This document shows, piece by piece, positions 34,603 to 42,966 of a stretch of 64,000 nt of DNA (positions within the stretch are counted from its first letter, which is position 1; each line of letters begins with the position of its first letter). The position numbers were made by a program, and so were the translations under genes. The stretch is from Bifidobacterium adolescentis ATCC 15703 (GTDB lineage Bacteria > Actinomycetota > Actinomycetes > Actinomycetales > Bifidobacteriaceae). Location of the stretch: assembly GCF_000010425.1 (NCBI RefSeq), contig NC_008618.1, positions 241,946 to 305,945 on the forward strand, written 5' to 3'. The notes beneath the pieces are model-generated. The model was not told where the DNA came from and ran no database searches. It saw only the letters and a list, made by a program, of their open reading frames with translations.

Positions 34603-35523
34603 TCAGCGCTGCCGTGGGTGCGCGCCGGAAACCTCCCAGCCCAACGCCATCAGCGTTTTGCGATCGGCCTTGTCAAGCTTGGAACAATCCAACGCCTCGA
34701 TGAGATCCGGACGCAGCTCGTTGGTCTTCGCCAGCGCCTCATCGCGGCGGAAACGGTCGACCTTCGCGTGGTCGCCGGACAACAGGACGTCCGGAACCTT
34801 GATACCGCGCCAATCGGCCGGCTTCGTATACTGGCGGTGCTCCAGCAGGGCGTTCTCTCCCGTATACGATTCCTCCACGATCGAGGCCGCATTGCCCATG
34901 AAACCGGGCAGCAGACGGGTGATGGCCTCCAACATGACCGACACGGCCACCTCGCCGCCGTTCAGCACATAATCGCCGATCGAATATTCACGCACGTCGA
35001 CGCCCTGCGCACGGTAATACTGCGGAATACGCGCGTCGTAGCCTTCGTAACGGCCGCAGCCGAACAGCAGATGGTTGGCGTGGCTCAGCTCCGTCGCGTC
35101 CTGCTGGGTGAACAGGGGGGCGGACGGATTCGGGAAAATCAGCACCGGACGGTCGGTCGCCGGAACGGTATCGGCATTTGCGGCGATTTCTGTCGCCGAT
35201 TCCGCCGGTTCGGCCGCGTCCGCGGAAGCCGTGTCGTCTGCGTCTGCCGTGGAATCGCAAGTAACCATGGAATCGCAAGTAACCGTGGTCGGCTCAAGAT
35301 GCAGCAGCTCGTCGAGACATTCGCTCCACACTTCCGGCTTCATCACCATGCCCGCGCCGCCGCCGACGGGAGTATCATCCACGGAATGGTGCACGTCGTG
35401 CGTCCAGTCGCGCAGGTTGTGCGCGGTGACTTCGACCAGGCCCTTCTCCTGCGCCTTGCCGAGCAGGCTCAGGTTGAGCACTTCGAAATATTCCGGGAAT
35501 ACGGACACGATATCGATCTTCAT
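34603..35523 (-). CDS. trmD: tRNA (guanine(37)-N(1))-methyltransferase
   Basis: TrmD methylates G37 of tRNAs with a 36-GG sequence, which prevents +1 frameshifting. It starts MKIDIVSVFPEYFEVL at 35523 and is 306 residues long. The trefoil-knot SAM site appears as FGCGRYEGYDARI and YSIGDYVLNGGEVAVSVM. A low-complexity insertion of about 45 residues (Asp/Ala/Glu/Thr-rich, near 95-140, including a VTCDSMVTCDS duplication) interrupts the region before VLIFPNPSAPLFTQQ. The gene is last in rpsP-khpA-rimM-trmD. Residues upstream of the chosen ATG in the open frame are not conserved. Confidence 0.95.
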   Translation of the reverse strand: MKIDIVSVFPEYFEVLNLSLLGKAQEKGLVEVTAHNLRDWTHDVHHSVDDTPVGGGAGMVMKPEVWSECLDELLHLEPTTVTCDSMVTCDSTADADDTASADAAEPAESATEIAANADTVPATDRPVLIFPNPSAPLFTQQDATELSHANHLLFGCGRYEGYDARIPQYYRAQGVDVREYSIGDYVLNGGEVAVSVMLEAITRLLPGFMGNAASIVEESYTGENALLEHRQYTKPADWRGIKVPDVLLSGDHAKVDRFRRDEALAKTNELRPDLIEALDCSKLDKADRKTLMALGWEVSGAHPRQR

Positions 35524-35615
35524 AATGTTCCACAATACCGGTACGCCTGCCAAGCGCGGCGCGTACGAACAAGGCGCCGGCATAATCGCCAGCGCCTTGT
35601 TGAAAAAGCAGCGGA

Positions 35616-36215
35616 TCAGAGCCCCGGAATGAGTCCGCCCGGCGGGTCGAGGGTCAGATATCCGCCCTCGAGGTCGATGTCCGGCACGAGCTCGTCCACG
35701 AACGGCACGAGCGCGCTGTTCTCGACCACCACGCCATCGGCGTCCTTGACGGGATTGGCCAGACGGATCTTGAGCAGCCACTGGGCCACTTCAATCACAT
35801 CCACCACCTTGCCTACCACAGTGCCGGGCGCAAGCCCCAGCGTATTGCCCTCGGCAAGGCGCGCCTCAAGACTGATCAGGTCCTTCGGGTACCACTCGTC
35901 TGCTTCAAGCATCTCCTCCGGATCGTCCGCTTCGCCATATAGCACCACGCCATTGGCGGCTTCGGACGCATCACGGTCGTCGATGCCTTCGAATTTGATG
36001 ATCCAACGGTTCTTGAAGGTGCGGGAGCTTTCCACCACGTACTCTTCCTCGCCGTCCTTCGTATACAACACAGCACCGGGAGCGAACCGGTATTCCGGTT
36101 CGTCCGTAAAGATCTGCACGGTGACCTCGCCCTTGAGCCCCTGCGCACGCCCGATACGACAGACCCTCAGCAGCTCAAGCTGTTGAGGGTCGTCGGAATG
36201 CATATCACGCACCAC
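35616..36215 (-). CDS. rimM: Ribosome maturation factor RimM
   Basis: RimM assists assembly of the 30S head and binds S19. The protein has an N-terminal RimM beta-barrel (LLRVCRIGRAQGLKGEVTVQIFTDEPEYRF) and a C-terminal PRC barrel (EWYPKDLISLEAR, VPFVDELVPDIDLEGGYLTLDPPGGLI), about 199 residues. Start is most likely a GTG at 36215, with AGGTGAG 8 bp upstream. An ATG at 36203 is the alternative. It overlaps the end of khpA by a few bases only if one counts the ribosome-binding site; the genes are 9 bp apart. Confidence 0.93.
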   Translation of the reverse strand: MVRDMHSDDPQQLELLRVCRIGRAQGLKGEVTVQIFTDEPEYRFAPGAVLYTKDGEEEYVVESSRTFKNRWIIKFEGIDDRDASEAANGVVLYGEADDPEEMLEADEWYPKDLISLEARLAEGNTLGLAPGTVVGKVVDVIEVAQWLLKIRLANPVKDADGVVVENSALVPFVDELVPDIDLEGGYLTLDPPGGLIPGL

Positions 36216-36224
36216 GCTAGGATC

Positions 36225-36458
36225 TCACCTGCGCACGTCCATGATGTCGACGCGCACCTTGTGGTCGGACAGTGCCTGCACCACGGTGCGAATCGCATTT
36301 GCCGTGCGTCCGCTGCGTCCAATGACGCGACCGATATCCTCAGGGTTCACGCGCACGCGAATGAGTTCACCGCGCGGATTCTCATGGGACTTCACCGAGA
36401 CATCATCGGGAAAATCGACGATGTTCTTGATCAGATGTTCCACAGCCTGGGCGAGCAT
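36225..36458 (-). CDS. khpA: KH-domain RNA-binding protein KhpA
   Basis: This 77-residue protein is a single KH domain. It has the conserved start MLAQAVEHLIKNIVDFPDDV, and the nucleic-acid-binding GxxG loop is IGRSGRTANAIRTVV. In other Gram-positives KhpA acts with KhpB in RNA binding linked to growth and cell division. It lies between rpsP and rimM, its usual place. The ATG at 36458 is 2 bp after the rpsP stop. A GTG overlapping that stop (36464) is possible. Confidence 0.92.
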   Translation of the reverse strand: MLAQAVEHLIKNIVDFPDDVSVKSHENPRGELIRVRVNPEDIGRVIGRSGRTANAIRTVVQALSDHKVRVDIMDVRR

Positions 36459-36460
36459 GA

Positions 36461-36910
36461 TCACTCGGCTTCCGCAGCCGGCTCTTCAGCCGGAGCTTCC
36501 TCGGTGGCGGCGGCTTCGGCCTCAGCCTTGGCCTTGGCGTCAGCTTCGGACTTGGCGGCCTTCAGCTTCTGGGCCTGGGCTTCGACAGCCTCGACGCGAG
36601 CGGCGGCATCCGGGCCAGCCTCAACGGTCTTCAGGGTGCCTTCAGCACCGTCAAGACCCTTGAACTTCTGCCAGTCACCGGTGATCTTCAGCAGGTTCAG
36701 CACCTGCTCGGTCGGCTGAGCGCCAACGCCGAGCCAGTACTGAGCGCGCTCAGAGTTGATGTTGATGGTCGAAGGCTGGGTGTTCGGGTTGTAGGTACCG
36801 ATCTCTTCGATGGCGCGGCCATCACGCTTGGTACGGGAATCCATGATCACCACGCGGTAGAACGCGTAGAACTTCTTACCCATGCGCTTCAGACGAATCT
36901 TGGTTGCCAA
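36461..36910 (-). CDS. rpsP: 30S ribosomal protein S16 with long acidic tail
   Basis: S16 is a small-subunit assembly protein. The conserved core is residues 1-95 ([48 protein letters not shown]). An extension of about 55 residues rich in Ala, Glu and Lys makes 149 residues, against about 80-90 in E. coli. The start codon is TTG (36910-36908), fixed by the conserved MATKIRLKR start and by AAGGAG seven bases upstream. It leads the rpsP-khpA-rimM-trmD operon. Confidence 0.95.
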   Translation of the reverse strand: MATKIRLKRMGKKFYAFYRVVIMDSRTKRDGRAIEEIGTYNPNTQPSTININSERAQYWLGVGAQPTEQVLNLLKITGDWQKFKGLDGAEGTLKTVEAGPDAAARVEAVEAQAQKLKAAKSEADAKAKAEAEAAATEEAPAEEPAAEAE

Positions 36911-37034
36911 AATGGCTCTCCTTGTAACTAGGGGTGTGTGTTTCGTGTTCTGTGTGGGGCACGGAATCCGAAACCCACGTGTTCCTCACGTCACGCGATT
37001 GGTAGAGGGCCTCGCGCGCGCGAATAACTGAGCA

Positions 37035-37040
37035 ATTATA
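37035..37040 (-). promoter_or_regulatory. -10 box of the rpsP operon
   Basis: A perfect TATAAT on the minus strand lies about 125 bp upstream of rpsP. No clear -35 is seen 16-18 bp further upstream. Confidence 0.5.
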
Positions 37041-37075
37041 ACCGTGGGGTATGGACGCGTTCCCGTATGCGTTCC

Positions 37076-37107
37076 CGAGCGTCCGTTTCTGTTGACTCGG
37101 ACGCTCG
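37076..37107. promoter_or_regulatory. Hairpin in the rpsP / phosphatase-fold gene intergenic region
   Basis: CGAGCGTCCG (37076-37085) pairs perfectly with CGGACGCTCG (37098-37107) over a 12-nt loop. Related TCGGAC/GTCCGA boxes recur at 37147-37152, 37183-37188 and 37199-37204. Their role is unknown. Confidence 0.45.
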
Positions 37108-37276
37108 GCTTGCGTTTTGCGCATTCTGAATGGCCGTTTCTCCAGAATCGGACATTGGTGAGGTGTTGTGGCGGTCTCGGGCGTCCGAATCACCCGAATC
37201 GGACGAACTCGCTATGCTGGATATGTTCATTGGCGGTTTTCGTGCGCCTGATTATGGCCATTTCAAGGGGATTTGC

Positions 37277-38311
37277 ATGAGTGTTGCGTTGTGGATCGTA
37301 CTGCTGGTATGCGTGTTGTGGATCGCTCTGAGCGAAATGCCGGCCGGTTGGGACGGCCACTTGCCGTTGCCGTATCTGATTGCGCTGACACCGCTGTTGT
37401 GGATTCCAACATTGGCGATTGCGATTGCCGGTGCCGTACGGCATGACACCGCCCTCGCCGTCGTCGCGGCGATCGCGTGCATCGCCTCGCTGCTACGCAA
37501 AATCGCGTATTGGAACAACAATCTCACGTCCATCAACACGGCGCAGATGGTGGCCGACAACATCGCAAAAAAGCGTGAAACATCCCGTGGAACACATACG
37601 TCGACTGCCGCGGAAGCCGCGAAACACGGCCGTTTCCGCGTGATGACGCTCAACTGCCGGTACGGTCGTGCCAATGCGGCCGCAATCGTCAGCGCCGTCA
37701 AGGAACACGACGTCGCCGTGCTCGCGCTGCAGGAATTGACGGACGATCTGGTCGCGGCCTTGGACGAGGCCGGCCTGTCCGATTTGCTGCCGTACCGCCA
37801 GTTAGGGGAGAACAAAGATACGGACAACGGCGGCTTCAACGGTATTTGGATTCGCATCGAGCCAAGCGACACGTCGCCGATCACCGCCGTGATTCCCGCC
37901 GCCGACGTGCCTGGCGTGTGCTTCCCGATTGATGCGATGCGCGGCATCACTTTCGTTTCCGCCCATCCGAAATCGCCGATGCGCGGCTGCCGCGACTGGT
38001 CCGCCGGCATCATCGGCTTGGGTGAGCTGGCCACATCGCAGAAGCAGGGCGATATCACCGTCGTATTGGGCGACCTCAACTCCGGTACCGACCATCCGAG
38101 CTTCCGCAAGCTGCTTGACGCCGGCTTCCAGGACGCCGCGTTGACCGAGGCGAAGGGCCGCCGCGCCACGTTCCCATCGTGGCTGCCGTGGCCGCGTCTC
38201 ATCCTCGACCACATCTTGTTCACCGCCGGTCTGACCGCATCCGACGTGCGCTCCTTCACGGTCAACGGTACCGATCATCTTGCTCTGGCTGCCACGCTGA
38301 CGTTGAAATAA
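37277..38311 (+). CDS. Endonuclease/exonuclease/phosphatase-family membrane protein
   Basis: This 344-residue protein has two or three N-terminal hydrophobic segments (starting MSVALWIVLLVCVLWIALSE) and a C-terminal EEP domain. EEP landmarks are RVMTLNCRYGRANA, VAVLALQELTDD (catalytic Glu), FVSAHPKSP, VVLGDLNSGTDHPSF and RLILDHILFT, ending NGTDHLALAATL. It is probably a membrane-anchored, outward-facing phosphodiesterase; the substrate is unknown. The ATG at 37277 follows AAGGGG. The frame is open for about 50 codons upstream without a conserved sequence. Confidence 0.85.
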   Translation: MSVALWIVLLVCVLWIALSEMPAGWDGHLPLPYLIALTPLLWIPTLAIAIAGAVRHDTALAVVAAIACIASLLRKIAYWNNNLTSINTAQMVADNIAKKRETSRGTHTSTAAEAAKHGRFRVMTLNCRYGRANAAAIVSAVKEHDVAVLALQELTDDLVAALDEAGLSDLLPYRQLGENKDTDNGGFNGIWIRIEPSDTSPITAVIPAADVPGVCFPIDAMRGITFVSAHPKSPMRGCRDWSAGIIGLGELATSQKQGDITVVLGDLNSGTDHPSFRKLLDAGFQDAALTEAKGRRATFPSWLPWPRLILDHILFTAGLTASDVRSFTVNGTDHLALAATLTLK

Positions 38312-38330
38312 ACCGAAAATAAGCTGGCAT

Positions 38331-38378
38331 AACGAAACTGCCGACGCTGGAAAACGTTCCAACGTCGGCAGTTTCGTT
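38331..38378. terminator. Bidirectional terminator between the EEP gene and ffh
   Basis: A perfect 16-bp stem (38331-38346 with 38363-38378) has a second inner TGGAA/TTCCA stem, between convergent genes. Confidence 0.8.
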
Positions 38379-38454
38379 ATATATGCCGTATTGCGATTGC
38401 CGGTTGTCGTAATCGCCGGCAATCGCACATATCGCGGCTTAGTGCAGCAGACGC

Positions 38455-40104
38455 TTAGTGCAGCAGACCGGACAGACCGCCACCTAAGTTCGGCGGCAGC
38501 TCGCCGGAATCGCCCAGCATATCCTGCAATCCGGCAGGAAGCGCCGGATTCTGCGGCTTCTTGGCGAACGCGGAGCCACCTGACGAAGCGCCGTCGGAAG
38601 CCTTGCCGGCGAGCTTGTCGCGCAATGCCTTCTCCTCGGCTTCACGCTTCATCGGATTGCCGGACTTGCCCGACTTCTTCTTGTTCTTCTTGCCTTTGCC
38701 CTTGCCTTTGCCGCCGCCCATCGCGGGGCCTCCGAAGCCGGGCACGCCGGCGCCGACCTTGTTGCTCATGCGGCGCATCATCTTCGCGGCCTGGTCGAAG
38801 CGCTGCAGCAGCGCGTTGACCTGCGAAACCGTCACGCCGGAACCGTAGGCGATGCGGGCGCGGCGGGAACCGTCGATGATCGAGGGATCGCGACGCTCGG
38901 CCGGAGTCATCGAACGGATGATGGCCTCGGTGCGGTCGATTTCCCTCTCGTCGAACTGCTCAAGTTCCTTACGATGCGCGGCCATGCCCGGAATCATGCC
39001 AAGCAGGTTTTTCATCGGGCCGAGTTTGCGCACCTGCTGAAGTTGGTCGAGGAAATCGTCAAGGCCGAAGGAACCGTCGGAGATCTTGACGGCGGCCTTG
39101 CGGGCCTCTTCCTCGTCGAACTGCTTCTGCGCCTGCTCGATCAGGGTGAGAATATCGCCCATGTCGAGGATGCGGGACGCCATGCGGTCCGGATGGAAGA
39201 CCTCGAAATCCTTCAATCCTTCGCCGGTGGAGGCGAACAGGATCGGCTTGCCGGTCACGGATGCCACGGACAGCGCGGCGCCACCACGGGCGTCGCCATC
39301 GAGCTTGGACAGCACCACGCCGGTGAAATCCACGCCCTCGTCGAACGCCTTGGCCGTCTGCACGGCGTCCTGGCCGATCATCGCGTCGATGACGAACAGA
39401 ATCTCGTTCGGCTGCACGGCATCGCGGATGTCGCGAGCCTGCTTCATCAGCTCCTCATCCACGCCGAGACGGCCTGCGGTATCGATGATCACCGTGTCGT
39501 AAAGCTTCTGCTTGGCGAGCTCCACGGCGTCACGGGCCACCTTCACCGGGTCGCCGGTGGTCTGGCCGGGGGAGACGACCGCTTCGCCGCCATCGGACTG
39601 CACGCCCTTCTCCGGCGCGTACACCGGCACGCCGGCGCGTTCGCCGACCACCTGCAGCTGCGTCACCGCGTTCGGACGCTGCAGATCGGCCGCCACGAGC
39701 AGCGGGGTGTGGCCGGAATCCTTCAGCCAGTAGCCCAGCTTGCCGGCGAGCGTCGTCTTACCGGCGCCCTGAAGGCCGGCGAGCATGATGATCGTCGGCG
39801 GATTCTTTGCGAAGTTCAACGGGCGGTCCACACCGGCGCCAAGCACCGCGGTGAGTTCCTCGTTGACGATCTTCACCACTTGCTGCGCCGGGTTGAGCGC
39901 TTCGGAAACCTCGGTGCCGAGCGCGCGTTCGCGGATGCGGCTGGTGAAGGAACGCACCACGTCGAGCGCCACATCGGCGTCGAGCAGCGCGCGGCGGATC
40001 TCGCGGATGGTACCGTCGATATCAGCCTCGGAAAGCTTGCCCTTGCTCTTCAGATGCTTGAACGCATTCGAGAGCCGGTCTGTCAAAGAACTAAATGCTG
40101 CCAT
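38455..40104 (-). CDS. ffh: Signal recognition particle protein Ffh
   Basis: Ffh is the GTPase of the signal recognition particle, which targets nascent membrane proteins to the translocon. The 549-residue product has an N domain (1-90), a G domain with P-loop GLQGAGKTT at about 107, DTAGRLGVDEELM and SKLDGDARGGAAL, and a Met-rich M domain (KNLLGMIPGM, MMRRMSN) at about 330-450. The C-terminus has a basic stretch (GGGKGKGKGKKNKKK) and a Gly/Ser tail. It lies 55 bp downstream of cysS on the same strand. Confidence 0.96.
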   Translation of the reverse strand: MAAFSSLTDRLSNAFKHLKSKGKLSEADIDGTIREIRRALLDADVALDVVRSFTSRIRERALGTEVSEALNPAQQVVKIVNEELTAVLGAGVDRPLNFAKNPPTIIMLAGLQGAGKTTLAGKLGYWLKDSGHTPLLVAADLQRPNAVTQLQVVGERAGVPVYAPEKGVQSDGGEAVVSPGQTTGDPVKVARDAVELAKQKLYDTVIIDTAGRLGVDEELMKQARDIRDAVQPNEILFVIDAMIGQDAVQTAKAFDEGVDFTGVVLSKLDGDARGGAALSVASVTGKPILFASTGEGLKDFEVFHPDRMASRILDMGDILTLIEQAQKQFDEEEARKAAVKISDGSFGLDDFLDQLQQVRKLGPMKNLLGMIPGMAAHRKELEQFDEREIDRTEAIIRSMTPAERRDPSIIDGSRRARIAYGSGVTVSQVNALLQRFDQAAKMMRRMSNKVGAGVPGFGGPAMGGGKGKGKGKKNKKKSGKSGNPMKREAEEKALRDKLAGKASDGASSGGSAFAKKPQNPALPAGLQDMLGDSGELPPNLGGGLSGLLH

Positions 40105-40159
40105 AATGTTCCTCAGTCTAGCGTTTCACGCGGATAGCGGATGAAATGGGTGCGATTGC

Positions 40160-41791
40160 CTACTTCAGCGACCAAGTGGAGCCTTGCGGACCGTCCTCGA
40201 TGGCGATGCCGGCCGCGCCCAGCGCGTCACGGATCGCGTCGGCACGTGCGAAATCCTTGGCCTTGCGCGCTTCGGCACGTTCCGCAAGCTGTTCGGAAAC
40301 CAGCTTGTCGAGCGCGTCATGCTCGGCGGAATCGGCTCCGGCACCAGCCGCACCACCTGCGGCACCGTCGGAAACCCACGGCTCCGCCAGCGGATCCAAG
40401 CCCAACGTGTCGAGCATCGCACGCACGTTCACCAGCGCCTCGCGAACCTCGGCCTTCGCCACGTCCGAATCGGCGCGGTCGGCCAGCTTCGACAGCAACG
40501 TGTTGCCGGAACGGATCGCCGTGAAAATCGCGGCGGAAGCGCCCGAAACGTTGATGTCGTCGTTCATCGCGGCAACGAAATCGGCGGGAAGCGCGTCGGC
40601 GGAAATCGCCATAATCTCTTCTCGTGACGGCTGTTCGCCGACGGCAGCGCCCGCGCGCTCGATGAAGTTCGCCACGCGGTCGTACGCGGACTGCGCCTCG
40701 GCAAGCGTCTGGTCGGACCATTCCAGCATGGAACGGTACTGCACGGAACCGAGGGCGTAACGCACCACCCAAGCGGAATGCTCGGCCAGCACCGCCGGCA
40801 CGGACAGGCCGTTGCCGAGCGACTTCGACATCTTCTCGCCCTTCGCGGTGACCCAGGCGGAATGCATCCAGCGCGCGGCCGAATCGTAACCGGCGGCGCG
40901 CGTCTGCGCCATCTCGTTCTCGTGGTGCGGGAATCGCAGATCAAGACCGCCGCCGTGAATGTCGAACATGTCCTTCAGATAGCGGTGGCTCATCGCGGAG
41001 CATTCGATATGCCAGCCCGGACGGCCCGTGCCGAACGGGGTATTCCAGCGCGCGTCGAGCGGATCGGAATCCTTCGGCGCCTTCCACAGCGCGAAATCGC
41101 GCGGATCATGCTTGTCGGGGGACATGTCGGCAGGGTCGACCGGATTGTACTTGTCGTTGCCCGCGTTGTCCACGGACGGTCCCATCGCGTCGGTCACTTC
41201 GGAAGCCGCGTCGGAAACCGCGGTCTGCTTCTGGTGCGTCAGCTCGCCGTAATGCGGCCAGCTCGCCACGTCGAAGTAGACGTTGCCGGTCGGGTTGCCG
41301 TCCGCGTCACGCACCACATAAGCGTGGCCGTTGTCGATGATCTTCTTGATGAGGTCGATCATGTCGATCATGTGGCCGGTGGCGCGCGGCTCGTACGTCG
41401 GCGGCTCCACGCCAAGCTTGCTGTACGCCTCGGTGAACTCGCGTTCGTAGATATACGCGCGCTCCCACCACTGCTGGCCCGCGGCGGCGGCCTTGTCGAG
41501 GATCTTGTCGTCGATGTCGGTGACATTGCGCACGAACGTGACCTTGTAGCCCAGACGCTCGAACCAGCGGCGCACCACGTCGAACGCGACGGCGGCGCGG
41601 ATGTGGCCGATATGCGGTGAGCTTTGCACGGTGGCGCCACACGCGTAGATACCGACCTGACCTGGTTTGATCGGCGTGAAGGACGACACGGCGTGCGATG
41701 CGGTGTCGTACAGCTTCAGCCCCGCGGCGGCCTTCGCCACCGCAAGAGCGCCGGAAGTGTTGGTATTCTGCGGTTCTTGCGTGTTTGTCAT
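40160..41791 (-). CDS. cysS: Cysteinyl-tRNA synthetase
   Basis: CysRS attaches cysteine to tRNA-Cys. The class I signatures are PHIGH (HIGH) and KMSKS (KGEKMSKSLGN). The zinc-site Cys in GIYACGATVQSSPHIGH and the WHIECSAM segment are present. The ATG at 41791 gives 543 residues. No Shine-Dalgarno sequence precedes it and a TATTCT box lies 8 bp upstream, so it may be leaderless. In-frame ATGs further upstream add non-conserved residues. A low-complexity insertion (SDAASEVTDAMGPSVDNAGN) lies after the GELTHQK segment. Confidence 0.94.
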   Translation of the reverse strand: MTNTQEPQNTNTSGALAVAKAAAGLKLYDTASHAVSSFTPIKPGQVGIYACGATVQSSPHIGHIRAAVAFDVVRRWFERLGYKVTFVRNVTDIDDKILDKAAAAGQQWWERAYIYEREFTEAYSKLGVEPPTYEPRATGHMIDMIDLIKKIIDNGHAYVVRDADGNPTGNVYFDVASWPHYGELTHQKQTAVSDAASEVTDAMGPSVDNAGNDKYNPVDPADMSPDKHDPRDFALWKAPKDSDPLDARWNTPFGTGRPGWHIECSAMSHRYLKDMFDIHGGGLDLRFPHHENEMAQTRAAGYDSAARWMHSAWVTAKGEKMSKSLGNGLSVPAVLAEHSAWVVRYALGSVQYRSMLEWSDQTLAEAQSAYDRVANFIERAGAAVGEQPSREEIMAISADALPADFVAAMNDDINVSGASAAIFTAIRSGNTLLSKLADRADSDVAKAEVREALVNVRAMLDTLGLDPLAEPWVSDGAAGGAAGAGADSAEHDALDKLVSEQLAERAEARKAKDFARADAIRDALGAAGIAIEDGPQGSTWSLK

Positions 41792-41926
41792 AGTCACGAG
41801 AATATTGCCAGAATCGGACATGACGCTTGGTTTTCCCGGCATATGCACGGCATCGTATTGCGAACGTATGCAGACACAGAGCCGAATCGCGAGCGTCATT
41901 TACGCAGATGATGTAAAAATAGTGGC

Positions 41927-42655
41927 ATGACGCAATCGCATGTGCTGATTCTTCAACACGTCCCGTGGGAGAAACCGGGGCGCATTTTGGATAGTCTCGA
42001 CGACTTGGGCATGTCGTATGAAGTGATGAACATCGCCAAAGAGAAAAAGCCCGATCTTCCCGATTTCAGTGACGTCTCCGGCATCGTGATTATGGGCGGC
42101 CCCATGGGCGCGCTCGACATCGACAAGTATCCCGGTCTCAAAGCGGAATCCAAACTCGTACGCGCCGCCGTCAGCGTCGGCAAACCGTTGCTGGGCGTGT
42201 GCCTCGGACATCAGATCATTGCCACCGCGCTGGGCGCGAAACTCAAGAAGGGCAGCGAGCCGGAAATCGGATTCGCGCCGATTAAACGCATCGACAAGCA
42301 CGACTACTTCTCCATGTGGAACAAGACGTTGGACGTGCTGCACTGGCACAACGACGTGGTGACCCTGCCGGAAGGCGCACAGCCGTTGGCCAAAAGCGCG
42401 AAGACGAAGAACCAGGCGTTCCGGTTCGGTTCGGCGCTTGGCCTGCAATTCCACCTGGAGGTCACCCCCACGTTGTTGGACGAGTGGCTGGACGAGCCGT
42501 GCATGGTGAAGGATTTGAAGGCCGCCGGCGGTTCGAAATCGCAGCTACGTGACGCCTTCGCCGAATACAATCCGCAGCTGCAGCCGATGGCCGATCAGGT
42601 TTTCTCCGGATTCGCGGCCCGGTGCAACACCTATGCCGCAACGCTGGAGCGCTGA
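41927..42655 (+). CDS. Class I glutamine amidotransferase-like protein
   Basis: This 242-residue GATase1 domain stands alone. The catalytic triad is visible: Cys in GVCLGHQII, and His and Glu in LQFHLEVTP. The oxyanion region IVIMGGPMGA is present. Such proteins (GuaA-like, YfeJ-type) hydrolyse glutamine or gamma-glutamyl compounds; the partner is unknown. There is no Shine-Dalgarno sequence. TAAAAA ends 8 bp before the ATG, so it may be leaderless. It is divergent from cysS. Confidence 0.85.
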   Translation: MTQSHVLILQHVPWEKPGRILDSLDDLGMSYEVMNIAKEKKPDLPDFSDVSGIVIMGGPMGALDIDKYPGLKAESKLVRAAVSVGKPLLGVCLGHQIIATALGAKLKKGSEPEIGFAPIKRIDKHDYFSMWNKTLDVLHWHNDVVTLPEGAQPLAKSAKTKNQAFRFGSALGLQFHLEVTPTLLDEWLDEPCMVKDLKAAGGSKSQLRDAFAEYNPQLQPMADQVFSGFAARCNTYAATLER

Positions 42656-42703
42656 TAAGCGTTCTGCCCGCTACACGCCCCACTGAATCGCCAGCTGAGT
42701 GCC

Positions 42704-42836
42704 TTCCGTAGGTGGTTCCTGAGTTCCGTAGGTGGTTGGGTGATGGACCAGTGTTTCGGAAAGGCTGAATTTAAGGCTTTTCTTCGTGCGGTATCCGAAG
42801 ACAACCACCTACGGAAGCGGAAAACCACCTACGGAA
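42704..42836. repeat. Symmetric array of a 14-bp unit, two direct and two inverted
   Basis: TTCCGTAGGTGGTT is found exactly at 42704-42717 and 42724-42737. Its exact inverse AACCACCTACGGAA lies at 42803-42816 and 42823-42836. Both pairs have a 20-bp period. The whole could fold into a long two-step hairpin with a 65-nt central segment. No gene is seen in the 311-bp gap between the amidotransferase and the ABC-F gene. Confidence 0.85.
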
Positions 42837-42966
42837 TCTTCTAGGGCGTTTTCGTTGCCTACATTCCAAGGTCTCCTGTCTACGTTTCGCATCATGCAGC
42901 TGGTGAGCAAGCCCCAAATACGTGTGCGGGAGGCGGTGTTCCGCCGACGCGCTACATTGGTGAGTT

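Noticed and set aside
42704..42836. Possible CRISPR or tRNA-like element
   Set aside because: The units are 14 bp with 6-bp gaps and two are inverted, which does not fit CRISPR. No cloverleaf can be drawn.
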